Part shown: piece after piece, positions 24,411-32,855 of the stretch
Layout: each line of letters opens with the position of its first letter
How positions within the stretch are numbered: the first letter of the stretch is position 1
NCBI RefSeq assembly: GCF_029893805.1
Contig: NZ_JARXYP010000002.1
Span: forward strand, 4,960,001-5,024,000
Direction: 5' to 3'
Origin: Streptomyces sp. SAI-135
Lineage (GTDB): Bacteria > Actinomycetota > Actinomycetes > Streptomycetales > Streptomycetaceae
DNA: 64,000 nucleotides
Program-made: the position numbers and the translations under genes
Notes under the pieces: generated by a model
Told to the model about the DNA's origin: nothing
The model's input: only the letters and a program-made list of their open reading frames with translations
Database searches by the model: none

Positions 24411-25072
24411 CGATCCGGGTCCTGGTCGCGGACGACCAGATGATGGTCCGTGAGGGTTTCTCGGTACTGCTGAACGCGATGCCGGACATCGAGGTGGTCG
24501 GCGAGGCCGTCAACGGCCGCGAGGCGGTGGACCGGGTGCGGGAACTCGCCCCCGACGTGGTCCTGATGGACATCCGGATGCCGGAGCTGAACGGCATCGA
24601 GGCGACCAGGGAGATCGTCGCGGCCGACGGCACCGCGAAGGTCCTGGTGCTGACGACCTTCGATCTCGACGAGTACGTGTACCAGGCCCTGCGCGCGGGA
24701 GCCTCGGGCTTCCTCCTCAAGGACGCCTCGGCCCGCCAACTGGCCGAGGGGGTAAGGGTGGTGGCCTCCGGCGAGGCACTCCTGGCGCCGTCGGTCACCC
24801 GACGCCTGATCACGGAGTTCTCCCGGCTCTCCGAGTCCCCGAGGCTGATGGCCTCCGCCCACACGGCCTACGGCGACCTCACCGACCGCGAGACGGAAGT
24901 ACTGGTCCTCATCGCCCAGGGCCTGTCGAACTCGGAGATGGCCGAGCGCCTGATGGTGGCCGAGTCGACGATCAAGACCCACGTCAGCCGCATCCTGGTG
25001 AAGCTGGGCCTCAGGGACCGCACCCAGGCGGCGGTGTTCGCCTACGAGGCGCGGCTGGTGACGCCGGGGTAG
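24407..25072 (+). CDS. Response regulator, NarL/FixJ family, paralogue
   Basis: A 221-residue regulator with phosphorylated Asp55 in VVLMDIRMPELNGIEAT, signalling residues in LVLTTFDLDEYVYQALRAGASGFLLKDAS, and a LuxR-type HTH (LTDRETEVLVLIAQGLSNSEMAERL, STIKTHVSRILVKLGLRDRTQAAV). It starts at the ATGA overlapping the kinase stop. The linker (SESPRLMASAHTAYGD) differs from its paralogue while receiver and HTH are nearly the same, indicating a duplicated module. Confidence 0.93.
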   Translation: MTIRVLVADDQMMVREGFSVLLNAMPDIEVVGEAVNGREAVDRVRELAPDVVLMDIRMPELNGIEATREIVAADGTAKVLVLTTFDLDEYVYQALRAGASGFLLKDASARQLAEGVRVVASGEALLAPSVTRRLITEFSRLSESPRLMASAHTAYGDLTDRETEVLVLIAQGLSNSEMAERLMVAESTIKTHVSRILVKLGLRDRTQAAVFAYEARLVTPG

Positions 25073-25139
25073 GGGTGGCGTACCCGGTTGCGGAAGAACA
25101 CCCCTGGTCAGAAGGGCGCTTCCGGGCTAGCGTCCCCGC

Positions 25140-26345
25140 ATGGCAGCCTTCGATCCCTGGGACCCGGCGTTCCTCGCCGACCCCTACCCCGCCTACGCCG
25201 AGCTCCGCGCCAAGGGCCGTGTGCAGTACTTCGAGCCCACGAACCAGTGGCTCGTCCCGCACCACGCGGACGTGTCCGCGCTGCTGAGGGACCGCAGGCT
25301 CGGGCGGACCTACCAGCACCGGTTCACGCACGAGGACTTCGGGCGCACGGCTCCGCCGGCGGAGCACGAGCCGTTCCACACCCTCAACGACCACGGGATG
25401 CTCGACCTGGAGCCGCCGGACCACACCCGGATCCGGCGCCTGGTGTCGAAGGCGTTCACACCGCGCACGGTAGAGCAGCTCAGGCCGTATGTGACCGAGC
25501 TGGCCGGTGAGCTGGTGGACCGGCTGGTCACGGCGGGCGGCGGCGATCTGCTGACCGATGTCGCCGAACCGCTCCCGGTCGCCGTGATCGCCGAGATGCT
25601 CGGCATCCCGGAGGCGGACCGGGCCCCGCTGCGGCCCTGGTCGGCGGACATCTGCGGGATGTACGAGCTCAACCCGTCGCAGGACGTGGCGGACCGGGCG
25701 GTGCGGGCCTCCGTGGAGTTCTCGGAGTATCTGCGGCAGCTGATCGCCGAGCGCCGCAAGGAGCCCGGGGACGACCTGATCTCGGGCCTCATCGCGGCGC
25801 ACGACGAGGGTGACCGGCTCACCGAGCAGGAGATGATCTCCACCTGCGTCCTGCTGCTCAACGCGGGCCACGAGGCCACCGTCAACGCCACGGTCAACGG
25901 CTGGTGGGCGCTGTTCCGCAACCCCGGCGAGCTGCGCGCACTCCGCGCCGACCACTCCCTCGTCCCGCGGGCCGTCGAGGAGCTCATGCGCTACGACACC
26001 CCGCTCCAGCTCTTCGAACGCTGGGTGCTGGACGACATCGAGATCGACGGGACGACCGTCCCGAGGGGCGCCGAGATCGCCCTGCTCTTCGGCTCCGCCA
26101 ACCACGACCCCGAGGTCTTCCGGGACCCCGAGCGCCTCGACCTCACCCGCGCCGACAACCCGCACATCTCCTTCAGCGCCGGCATCCACTACTGCATCGG
26201 CGCACCCCTGGCCCGCATCGAACTGGCCGCGTCCATGACGGCCCTGCTGGAGCGCGCCCCGACGCTGACCCTGGCGGCGGAGCCGCAGAGAAAACCGAAC
26301 TTCGTGATCCGGGGGTTGGAGCGGCTCGCCGTCGAGGTGGGGTGA
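25140..26345 (+). CDS. Cytochrome P450, CYP107-like
   Basis: A 401-residue soluble bacterial P450. I-helix LLLNAGHEATVN (oxygen-activating region with AGHEAT in place of AGxDT), ExxR in AVEELMRYD, the aromatic region FERWVLDDIEIDG and the heme ligand Cys352 in FSAGIHYCIGAPLARIE. Redox partners (ferredoxin and reductase) are not adjacent and no biosynthetic genes surround it, so it is probably a conserved core P450 of the genus. TAGCGT ends 6 nt before ATG with no Shine-Dalgarno, suggesting leaderless translation. Confidence 0.92.
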   Translation: MAAFDPWDPAFLADPYPAYAELRAKGRVQYFEPTNQWLVPHHADVSALLRDRRLGRTYQHRFTHEDFGRTAPPAEHEPFHTLNDHGMLDLEPPDHTRIRRLVSKAFTPRTVEQLRPYVTELAGELVDRLVTAGGGDLLTDVAEPLPVAVIAEMLGIPEADRAPLRPWSADICGMYELNPSQDVADRAVRASVEFSEYLRQLIAERRKEPGDDLISGLIAAHDEGDRLTEQEMISTCVLLLNAGHEATVNATVNGWWALFRNPGELRALRADHSLVPRAVEELMRYDTPLQLFERWVLDDIEIDGTTVPRGAEIALLFGSANHDPEVFRDPERLDLTRADNPHISFSAGIHYCIGAPLARIELAASMTALLERAPTLTLAAEPQRKPNFVIRGLERLAVEVG

Positions 26346-26432
26346 TCACCCGTTCGGCTGACCACAGGGCGAACAGGCGCGCGGTTTGCCCGGGGATCGC
26401 CACAGTGGCCACAGCCTGAGAGGGGGTGCACC

Positions 26433-26831
26433 ATGACCGTTATGGCAGAGCGTGCAGTGCAGTCGTCCCAGATGTCGGTGGAGGAGTTCGAGAGGATCGC
26501 CGCCTTCGCGGCCAAGGAAACCGACGACGCCGTCAGGTTCGAGTTCATCAACGGACGGATCGGGGTCAAGAAGGTGGCCGACGGGGACCACAACAATTCC
26601 GACACCGACCAGCGAGATCGTCAGGAGAAGCCCGTTGCCTATGGGGCGGCGGGCATTCCCCTCTACATGCTGATCGACCGTGACGCCTGCACGGTCACGC
26701 TGTACGGAGATCCCGACGCCGGTGTCGGGTACCGCAGCAGCCGCAAGGAGCCGTTCGGGGCCGGAGTTCTGCTCCCCGAGCCCCTCGGTATCGAACTCGA
26801 CACCGAGAAGCTCAAGCAGTACGTCGACTGA
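26433..26831 (+). pseudogene. Uma2-family protein with internal deletion
   Basis: A 132-residue frame that starts like a Uma2 (PD-(D/E)XK nuclease-fold) protein (MSVEEFERIAAFAAKETDDAVRFEFINGRI..DGDH) and ends like one (SDTDQRDRQEKPVAYGAAGIPLYMLIDRDACTV). About 60-70 residues normally lie between, carrying the PD and (D/E)V motifs; here DGDH is followed directly by NNSDTD. The reading frame survives but two of the catalytic acidic positions are gone, so it should be inactive as a nuclease. ATG with GAGAGGGGGTGCACC upstream, so it may still be translated. Confidence 0.72.
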
Positions 26832-26842
26832 CAGCCGGTCGC

Positions 26843-27100
26843 TCAGCGCGCATTCCGGCACCGTCCTCGCAGCCTGGCCGACACTGTCAGGACGAGCAAA
26901 GGGAGGAAGGCTCCCCCGAGGACCACGAGCGGCAGTTCCGTGAGCAGGACCGTGAGGTCCATGCCCTCGTTCTCGAAGCCGCCGCCCAGGTGGCGCCGGG
27001 TGCGGGGCATGGACAGCCACAGCAGGGGGGCCGCCGTCGCGCCCAGGGCCGACAGCGCGCAGCCGCCGCAGGTCATCGTGTCCGTGCCGGATCTTCCCAT
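26843..27100 (-). CDS. Small membrane protein, distal to the ABC exporter
   Basis: An 85-residue protein with an N-terminal MTCGGCALS motif, a short hydrophobic stretch (ALGATAAPLLWLSM) and a second helix (TVLLTELPLVVLGGAFLPLLVLTV) followed by a basic end. Codon third positions are strongly G/C, supporting a real gene. It lies 32 nt downstream of the ABC permease on the same strand and may be an accessory of it. The start could instead be the ATG at codon 9 (MTCGGC). Confidence 0.55.
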   Translation of the reverse strand: MGRSGTDTMTCGGCALSALGATAAPLLWLSMPRTRRHLGGGFENEGMDLTVLLTELPLVVLGGAFLPLLVLTVSARLRGRCRNAR

Positions 27101-27132
27101 GCCCCGAGGGACGCGTTACGCCCCTCGGCGGT

Positions 27133-28701
27133 TCACGTCGTCAGGTCGCGCCGCCGAAGGCCCGCCAGCCCCGCGGTGACGAGGGCCGCCGCCAGGGCGG
27201 TCAGGACCAGCACCGGCGCCCACTCCATCGGGGCACCCGGCAGCTTCGGCAGGTGGCCGAAGGGGGAGAGGTCCAGCACCGTCCGCGGCACGTCCAGCGC
27301 CGGACCGACCCAGCCGATCAGCAGCACCGTCCCGGCGACCCCCCAGGCCAGCGGGGCCAGGCGCGGGGTGAGCCCGTACAGCAGGACCGTGAGCCCCCCG
27401 ACCACCCACACCGCCGGGACCTGGACCAGGCACGCGCCCAGGACGGGCCCGACCTGCTTGCCGTAGCCGACGGCGAAGCCGAGTCCGGCGAGCAGCATGA
27501 CGAGTGCCGAGCCGCCGAAGGCGACGACCAGGTGACCGGAGGCCCACCGCAGTCGGCCCACCGCGTTCGCCAGCAGCGGTTCCGCCCGCATCGAGGTCTC
27601 CTCGCCGTGCAGCCGCAGCACCGAGGCGACGACGAACAGCGTGGCCACCAGGCCGAGCATGCCGGTCATGGAGGCGAGGAACGCGTCCGTGAGCCCGGAC
27701 TGTCCGCCCATCCGCTCGAAGATCTCACGGGCCTTGGCGTTGTCGCCCACCAGGTCGGCGACACCGTCGGTCAGACCGCCGTAGATCACCCCGGCGAGGA
27801 AGAAACCGATCGACCAGCCGAGCACCCCGCCCCGCTGGAGCCGCCAGGCCAGCGCGCCCGCCGTGCCCAGGCGGCCGGACGCGGGTCCGGGGCGCGTCGG
27901 CACGAAGCTCATGCCCACGTCCCTGCGGCCCGCGAGGACGTAGGCCAGCGCGCCCTGGGCCGCCACCGCCGCCGCGAACAGCAGCAGCACCCACCAGCGT
28001 TCGCCGGCGAAGGGACGCAGCTGCGACAGCCAGCCGAGCGGGGACAGCCAGGTCAGGACGGACGACCCGTCGGTGGACGCCGAGTCCCCGGCCGCCCTCA
28101 GCACGAAGGCGGCGCCCAGCACTCCCGCCGTCAGGCCCCGCGTCAGCCGCGCGCTCTCCGTCAGCTGTGCGACGATCGCGGCCGTCGTGGCGAAGAGCAT
28201 GCCCACGGCGCCGAGCCCCAGGCCGAACGCGAGCGCGCCCTCGGCTCCCTGACCCGCCAGTCCCGCCGTCACCAGCAGGGCCAGTACCCCGCTCGCCACG
28301 GCCGCCGCCAGCAGCGCCGCCGTCAGTGAAGCCCGCCTGCCCACCACACCGGAGGAGATCAGTTCCTGCCGGCCGCTCTCCTCCTCGTCACGGGTGTGCC
28401 GTACGACGACCAGGAGGGCGGTGACCGCTGCGAGCGCCCCCGCGAAGACGCCGACGCGCCACGCGGTGAGGGCGCCCAGGGAGTCGTCGAAGACCGGGCC
28501 GATCAACGCGCGGAAGGAGGAGTTGGTGGCGACCTGGCGCAGCAGGTCGGCACGCTCGGCCGCGGTGCCGTACAGGCCCTTCAGGGTGTTCGGCATGGAG
28601 AGCACCATGAGGGTGTTCACCGCCACCCACACGGGGATCATCACCCGGTCGCGGCGCAGGTTGAAGCGCAGCAGTACGCCGGTGCCGACGAGGGAGGTCA
28701 T
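27133..28701 (-). CDS. ABC exporter permease
   Basis: A 522-residue integral membrane protein with about twelve hydrophobic helices in two halves, of the type of actinobacterial multidrug/polyketide-antibiotic ABC exporter permeases (RFNLRRDRVMIPVWV, WLSPLGWLSQLRPFAGERWWVLLLF, AWRLQRGGVLGWSIGFFLAG, ASVLRLHGEETSMRAEPLLANAVGR). It pairs with the ATPase upstream; ATGA overlap at 28698-28701 means coupled translation. The substrate is unknown; the divergent GbsR/MarR regulator suggests inducible export. Confidence 0.88.
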   Translation of the reverse strand: MTSLVGTGVLLRFNLRRDRVMIPVWVAVNTLMVLSMPNTLKGLYGTAAERADLLRQVATNSSFRALIGPVFDDSLGALTAWRVGVFAGALAAVTALLVVVRHTRDEEESGRQELISSGVVGRRASLTAALLAAAVASGVLALLVTAGLAGQGAEGALAFGLGLGAVGMLFATTAAIVAQLTESARLTRGLTAGVLGAAFVLRAAGDSASTDGSSVLTWLSPLGWLSQLRPFAGERWWVLLLFAAAVAAQGALAYVLAGRRDVGMSFVPTRPGPASGRLGTAGALAWRLQRGGVLGWSIGFFLAGVIYGGLTDGVADLVGDNAKAREIFERMGGQSGLTDAFLASMTGMLGLVATLFVVASVLRLHGEETSMRAEPLLANAVGRLRWASGHLVVAFGGSALVMLLAGLGFAVGYGKQVGPVLGACLVQVPAVWVVGGLTVLLYGLTPRLAPLAWGVAGTVLLIGWVGPALDVPRTVLDLSPFGHLPKLPGAPMEWAPVLVLTALAAALVTAGLAGLRRRDLTT

Positions 28702-29612
28702 CGTGCCGCCTCCTCGTCCGCCGCGGCCGTCTCCGCCTGGTAGTGGCGCAGGAACAGTTCCTCCAGCGTCGGCGGTGTCGACGTCAGCGAGCGCACGCCC
28801 GAGTCGGTCAACGACCGCAGGACGGCGTCGAGTTTGTCGGTGTCGACCTGGAGCCGGACCCGGCGGCCCTGCACGTCCAGGTCGTGCACCCCGGGAAGGT
28901 GCGCCAACCCGTTGGGGGCGCCCGCGAGTTCGGCCGTGACGCTGGTGCGGGTCAGGTGGCGCAGGTCGGCGAGCGAGCCGGTCTCGACCGTGCGGCCCCT
29001 GCGGATGATGCTCACCCGGTCGCACAGCTCCTCGACCTCGCTGAGGATGTGGGAGGACAGCAGGACCGTACGGCCGCGCTCGCGCTCCTCCTCCACACAG
29101 CGCTGGAAGACCTCCTCCATCAGCGGGTCCAGGCCCGAGGTCGGTTCGTCCAGGATCAGCAGGTCCACGTCCGAGGCGAAGGCGGCGACCAGGGCGACCT
29201 TCTGGCGGTTGCCCTTCGAGTAGGTGCGGCCCTTCTTGGTGGGGTCCAGCTCGAAGCGCTCGATCAGTTCGGCACGCCTGGCGGGATCGAGTCCGCCGCG
29301 CAGCCGGCCGTAGAGGTCGATGACCTCGCCGCCGGAGAGGTTGCGCCACAGGGTGACGTCACCCGGGACGTAGGCGATCCGGCGGTGCACCTCGACCGCG
29401 TCCGCCCACGGGTCGCGGCCCAGGATCTGCGCGGCGCCGGAGTCGGCGCGCAGCAGGCCGAGCAGGACGCGGATGGCGGTGGACTTGCCGGCGCCGTTGG
29501 GGCCGAGGAAGCCGTGCACCTCACCGGCCTCGACGTCCAGGTCGAGTCCGTCGAGCGCGTGGGTCCGTCCGAACGACTTGTGCAGTCCGGAGACGGTGAT
29601 GGCCTTCGTCAT
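28698..29612 (-). CDS. ABC transporter ATP-binding protein
   Basis: A 304-residue ATPase: Walker A GPNGAGKST near 38, Q-loop replaced by YVPGDVTLW, a variant ABC signature YSKGNRQKVALVAAF (in place of LSGGQ), Walker B LLILDEPTSGLDP, H-loop SSHIL. The C-terminal 80 residues are the extra domain of drug exporter ATPases. First gene of an operon with the permease and a small membrane protein. TTCACA-N17-TACGTT precedes the ATG by 7 nt, a good leaderless promoter that overlaps the operator region. Confidence 0.92.
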   Translation of the reverse strand: MTKAITVSGLHKSFGRTHALDGLDLDVEAGEVHGFLGPNGAGKSTAIRVLLGLLRADSGAAQILGRDPWADAVEVHRRIAYVPGDVTLWRNLSGGEVIDLYGRLRGGLDPARRAELIERFELDPTKKGRTYSKGNRQKVALVAAFASDVDLLILDEPTSGLDPLMEEVFQRCVEEERERGRTVLLSSHILSEVEELCDRVSIIRRGRTVETGSLADLRHLTRTSVTAELAGAPNGLAHLPGVHDLDVQGRRVRLQVDTDKLDAVLRSLTDSGVRSLTSTPPTLEELFLRHYQAETAAADEEAAR

Positions 29613-29685
29613 GCTTCAGAACGTACGCTTCCTTCAGAAATTTGTGAAGTTAAGGAAGTGTATGAAGCCCGGTTAGGCTGGTGCC
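29613..29685. promoter_or_regulatory. Divergent promoters with symmetric four-half-site operator
   Basis: CTTCA at 29614-29618 and 29632-29636 and TGAAG at 29645-29649 and 29663-29667 form a dyad of four half-sites, all centred on 29640.5. CTTCCTT (29628-29634) and AAGGAAG (29652-29658) add a second dyad. It covers the minus-strand promoter (TTCACA 29648-29643, TACGTT 29625-29620) and lies upstream of TAGGCT (29674-29679) of the regulator gene. Probable binding site of the GbsR/MarR protein encoded at 29686. Confidence 0.75.
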
Positions 29686-30180
29686 ATGACGGAGTCGAAG
29701 GCGGTGGAGCGGGACCCGGAAGCGGTCTCACGGTTCGTGGAGCGGTTCGCGGCGCAGCTCGTGGAGGCCGGGCTGCAGCGGATGCCGGCCCGGGTCTTCT
29801 CGGCCCTGCTCGCGTCCGACAGCGGTGCCCTGACCTCCGCCGAACTGAGCGAGCAGCTCCAGATCAGTCCGGCGGCCGTCTCCGGGGCCGTGCGCTATCT
29901 GGCGCAGGTGCACATGCTGTCGCGCGAGCGGGAGCCCGGCTCGCGGCGGGAGCGCTACCGGGTCCACTCCGACCAGTGGTACCACGCGCTCACCAACCGC
30001 GAGGCGATCATCAAGCGGTGGGAGGACGCCCTGCGCGAGGGGGTGGCCAGCCTCGGCGCCGGGACACCGGCGGGACACCGGCTGGCCGAGACCCTCGCGT
30101 TCTTCGAGTTCATCGAGAAGGACGTGGCGCAGATGATGGAGCGCTGGAAGGCCCACCGCGCCAAGCTGTTCGGCCCCTGA
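29686..30180 (+). CDS. GbsR/MarR-family transcriptional regulator
   Basis: A 164-residue winged-helix protein: N-terminal helix (VSRFVERFAAQLVEAGLQRMPARVFSALLA), HTH with SAELSEQLQISPAAVSGAVRYL, wing REREPGSRRERYRV, then a C-terminal dimerisation helix pair (LAETLAFFEFIEKDVAQMMERWKAHR). Typical size of regulators that repress a divergent ABC exporter. TAGGCT ends 6 nt before the ATG with no Shine-Dalgarno. Likely controls the exporter and itself via the dyad between them. Confidence 0.88.
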   Translation: MTESKAVERDPEAVSRFVERFAAQLVEAGLQRMPARVFSALLASDSGALTSAELSEQLQISPAAVSGAVRYLAQVHMLSREREPGSRRERYRVHSDQWYHALTNREAIIKRWEDALREGVASLGAGTPAGHRLAETLAFFEFIEKDVAQMMERWKAHRAKLFGP

Positions 30181-30198
30181 GGTCTGTCCGACCGGGCC

Positions 30199-31707
30199 CT
30201 AGCGTTCCTTCGTCTCCTCCAGCACGGTCCGCCCCAGCAGCAGATACCGCTCCGGGGAGCGCCGCTTCAGGTACTGCGCGTACCCGATGCCCAGCCCCGC
30301 GACCGCCGCCACCAGCCACGGCGTGGCCTTCAGCACCAGCGAACCGGACTCCGGGCCGGCCGCCGCGCCCATGTTGGACACCAGCAGGCCGACCACCGCC
30401 AGCATCGCCACACCGCCGACGAGCGGGGCCACCAGGGTGCGGAACCAGTGGCGGCTCTCGGGGTGGTGCGTGCGGAAGTACACCAGCACCGCGAAGGAGC
30501 ACACCGCCTGCACGACCAGGATCGCCATGGTGCCGAGGATCGCGAGCAGCACGTAGGTGCCGGTGTACGGGTCCTTGCCGGCCGCCCAGAACGCCAGCAG
30601 GAGCACGGCGGTCACGAGCGTCTGGACCAGGCCCGCGATGTGCGGTGAGCCGTGCCGGGTGTGGGTGCGGCCGACGGTGTTCTTCAGCGCGGGCAGGACG
30701 CCCTCGCGGCCCAGCGCGTACAGGTAGCGGGCGGCGCAGTTGTGGAAGGCCATGCCGCAGGCCAGCGAGCCGGTGATCATCAGCCACTGCATGACGTCGA
30801 CCGCCCAGTGGCCGACGTACCGCTCGGTGGGGCCGAAGAAGAGTGCGAGGGGGTTGTCGGTGGCGACCTTGACGGCGTTCGCCTCCCCGGTGCCCGAGAC
30901 GGCCATCCAGGAGACGAGGACGTAGAAGACGCCGACACCGAGGACGGAGATCATGGTCGCCTTGGGGATGATCTTCTTCGGGTTGCGGGACTCCTCGCCG
31001 TACATCGCCGTGGACTCGAAGCCGACCCAGGACCAGAAGGCGAAGAAGAGGCCGAGACCGGCGGACGTGCCCTGGAAGGCGTTGACCGGGTTCACCGGGT
31101 CGAGGCTGAAGCCGTCCGGTCCGCCGCCGTGCAGGGCGACGGAGACGGCCATCGCGGCGAGCACCGTCACCTCGGTGGCCAGCAGCACGACCAGCAGCTT
31201 CTCGGCGACCGAGACGCCGAACCAGGTGCCCGTGGCGTTGACCGCGAGCATCAGGGCCGCGAACGCCCACCAGGGGACGTGCGTCCCGGTCTGGTCCTCG
31301 AGCGTCTGGGTCGCGAACGTCGAGAAGATGCCGATGAGCGCCGGCTCGAAGACGACGTACGCGAAGGTGGCGAGCAGCCCCGAGGCGAGTCCCGCGGTGC
31401 GGCCGAGGCCGTAGGAGATGAAGCCGTAGAAGGCTCCCGTCGAGGTGATGTGCTTCGCCATCGAGGTGAAACCGACGGAAAAGATTGCCAGGACGACCAT
31501 TGCGACGAGATAGCTCGCGGGGGCCCCGATGCCGTTGCCCGCGGAGACCATGAAGGGCACGTTGCCCGTCATCGCGGTGATCGGCGCGGCGGTCGCCACG
31601 GCCATGAAGACCACGCCCAGCAGGCCGACGGCGTTGGGCTTCAGCCGGTGGACCGTGCCGTCACCGTCCGTTTTCGCCGCCGGGGCGACTCCCTCGTCCA
31701 CTGCCAT
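30199..31707 (-). CDS. APC-family amino acid permease
   Basis: A 502-residue transporter with about twelve helices. TM1 has GVVFMAVATAAPITAMTGNVP, then GAPASYLVAMVVLAIFSVGFTSMAKHI and FWSWVGFESTAMYGEESRNPKK, the conserved TM6/loop region of amino acid-polyamine-organocation permeases. The substrate is not defined. The ATG at 31707 is chosen because GGGAGAGGGG lies upstream; a TTG 72 nt earlier is in frame but adds a low-conservation basic stretch. Confidence 0.88.
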   Translation of the reverse strand: MAVDEGVAPAAKTDGDGTVHRLKPNAVGLLGVVFMAVATAAPITAMTGNVPFMVSAGNGIGAPASYLVAMVVLAIFSVGFTSMAKHITSTGAFYGFISYGLGRTAGLASGLLATFAYVVFEPALIGIFSTFATQTLEDQTGTHVPWWAFAALMLAVNATGTWFGVSVAEKLLVVLLATEVTVLAAMAVSVALHGGGPDGFSLDPVNPVNAFQGTSAGLGLFFAFWSWVGFESTAMYGEESRNPKKIIPKATMISVLGVGVFYVLVSWMAVSGTGEANAVKVATDNPLALFFGPTERYVGHWAVDVMQWLMITGSLACGMAFHNCAARYLYALGREGVLPALKNTVGRTHTRHGSPHIAGLVQTLVTAVLLLAFWAAGKDPYTGTYVLLAILGTMAILVVQAVCSFAVLVYFRTHHPESRHWFRTLVAPLVGGVAMLAVVGLLVSNMGAAAGPESGSLVLKATPWLVAAVAGLGIGYAQYLKRRSPERYLLLGRTVLEETKER

Positions 31708-31797
31708 CGGCCGGCCCCTCTCCCTTGCCCGTGCACGGTGTGCCGGACCGGAACTCTCCAGCCCGAATGAGTCGAGCAAGGGTCTCGGGGCGTTAAA

Positions 31798-31810
31798 TGT
31801 TTGTCAACCA
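31798..31810 (-). promoter_or_regulatory. Imperfect dyad with -35-like core before the permease
   Basis: Reading the minus strand, TGGTTG-A-CAAACA: arms match at 5 of 6 positions and contain TTGACA. It lies in an A/T-rich pocket 90 nt upstream of the permease start and just past the preceding gene's end. Could be a -35 element, an operator or both; no matching -10 could be fixed. Confidence 0.4.
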
Positions 31811-31815
31811 TACCT

Positions 31816-32667
31816 TTAGAAGCGGGACGGCAGGACGAGGCCCACGGCGCCCTCCCGCACCGTCCACGTCCGCCTGCGCACCGGCCCGGCCACCCCCGCG
31901 TCCGCCCGGTAGCGGAAGTCGGCCCCGGTGACGGTCACCGTCCTGCCGCTGGCCAGCAGGGGAGAGGCCTCCGCCCCCACCGACAGCGGGCGCACCTCCA
32001 CCGAGGCCAGGCCGCCGCCGAGGCCCGGGGTCACCGTGACCGCCTCCAGGGGCTGGTCCAGGTCCACCAGGGTCTCCCCGTCCACCTCCACCCGCAGCCG
32101 CGAGGGCCCGGGCAGGGCGGGCGCGGTCTCCCGGGCGGGACGGGCCGGCACCAGGGTCCGCACCAGGGACTGGCAGGTCCGCAGCCAGGGCCGCGCGGCG
32201 TCCAGCGGCTCCTCCCGCGCGGCCGGCGCGGGGATCCGCAGGGCTCCGAGGACCACCCCGTCGCTGTCGTCCACCAGCATGTCGAGACGCCGCTCGGCGC
32301 CCTCCAGGACCGCCCGCGCGGCCGCCACCGCCCCCGAGGGCACCCCCAGCGCGTGGGCGATGCCCAGGGCAGGGCCCACCGGCACCACCGACAGCACACA
32401 TCCGGCCAGCTCCCGCTGCCGGTGCAGCAGCACCACCGTCCGCATCAGCGCACGGTCGTCCCCGACCACCACCGGGCGCCGCGAGCCGCGCCGGGCCAGT
32501 GCCCGGGCGAACTCCTCGGGCCCGTCCGGCAGACACACCTTCGTCGCCGCACCCGCGCTGAGCACGTCTTTCACGATCCGTACGGACTCGCCGTCCGTCT
32601 GCCGGGCGACCGGGTCGATGACCACCAACAGCTGATCGGACGTCGCGGAAGTCGCCACCTCGGCCAT
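31816..32667 (-). CDS. Diacylglycerol kinase-like protein, degenerate
   Basis: A 283-residue protein with the layout of the DAG/sphingosine/NAD kinase fold: VVIDPVARQTDGESVRIVKDVL, a helix, then VVVGDDRALMRTVVLL and VLSVVPVGPALGIAHALGVP followed by a beta-rich second half. The nucleotide-binding GGDGT found in active DAG kinases is not present (VVGDDRALM at its place), so catalysis is doubtful. The ATG at 32667 follows GAGGAAGCGAGGC. It diverges from purA. Confidence 0.7.
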   Translation of the reverse strand: MAEVATSATSDQLLVVIDPVARQTDGESVRIVKDVLSAGAATKVCLPDGPEEFARALARRGSRRPVVVGDDRALMRTVVLLHRQRELAGCVLSVVPVGPALGIAHALGVPSGAVAAARAVLEGAERRLDMLVDDSDGVVLGALRIPAPAAREEPLDAARPWLRTCQSLVRTLVPARPARETAPALPGPSRLRVEVDGETLVDLDQPLEAVTVTPGLGGGLASVEVRPLSVGAEASPLLASGRTVTVTGADFRYRADAGVAGPVRRRTWTVREGAVGLVLPSRF

Positions 32668-32683
32668 GCCTCGCTTCCTCGGG

Positions 32684-32729
32684 TAGCATCTTTGTGCAAG
32701 AGCCCCTTGCGCTATTGCGCCAGGGGCTT
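32684..32729 (+). promoter_or_regulatory. Leader hairpin upstream of purA
   Basis: TAGCAT (32684-32689) may be a -10. AGCCCCTtGCGC (32701-32712) pairs with GCGCcAGGGGCT (32717-32728), 11 of 12 pairs with a TATT loop, followed by TCGTCTATTCC. No plus-strand gene precedes it, so it is either part of the purA 5' leader (attenuator-like) or a structure made from the divergent transcript. Confidence 0.5.
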
Positions 32730-32855
32730 CGTCTATTCCGGGGCATCCGGGTCCGACGGGCAGCGGCCGACGACGGCCGTGGTGCACGCGACGGAGGAAC
32801 CGTACGCGTACGCCCCCGACCTTGGACATGCCCCGCCCGGAAGGGGTGTACGCGC

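Noticed and set aside
25140..26345. P450 as part of a natural-product cluster
   Set aside because: Neighbours are regulators and a Uma2 remnant; no polyketide, peptide or terpene enzymes are in the window.
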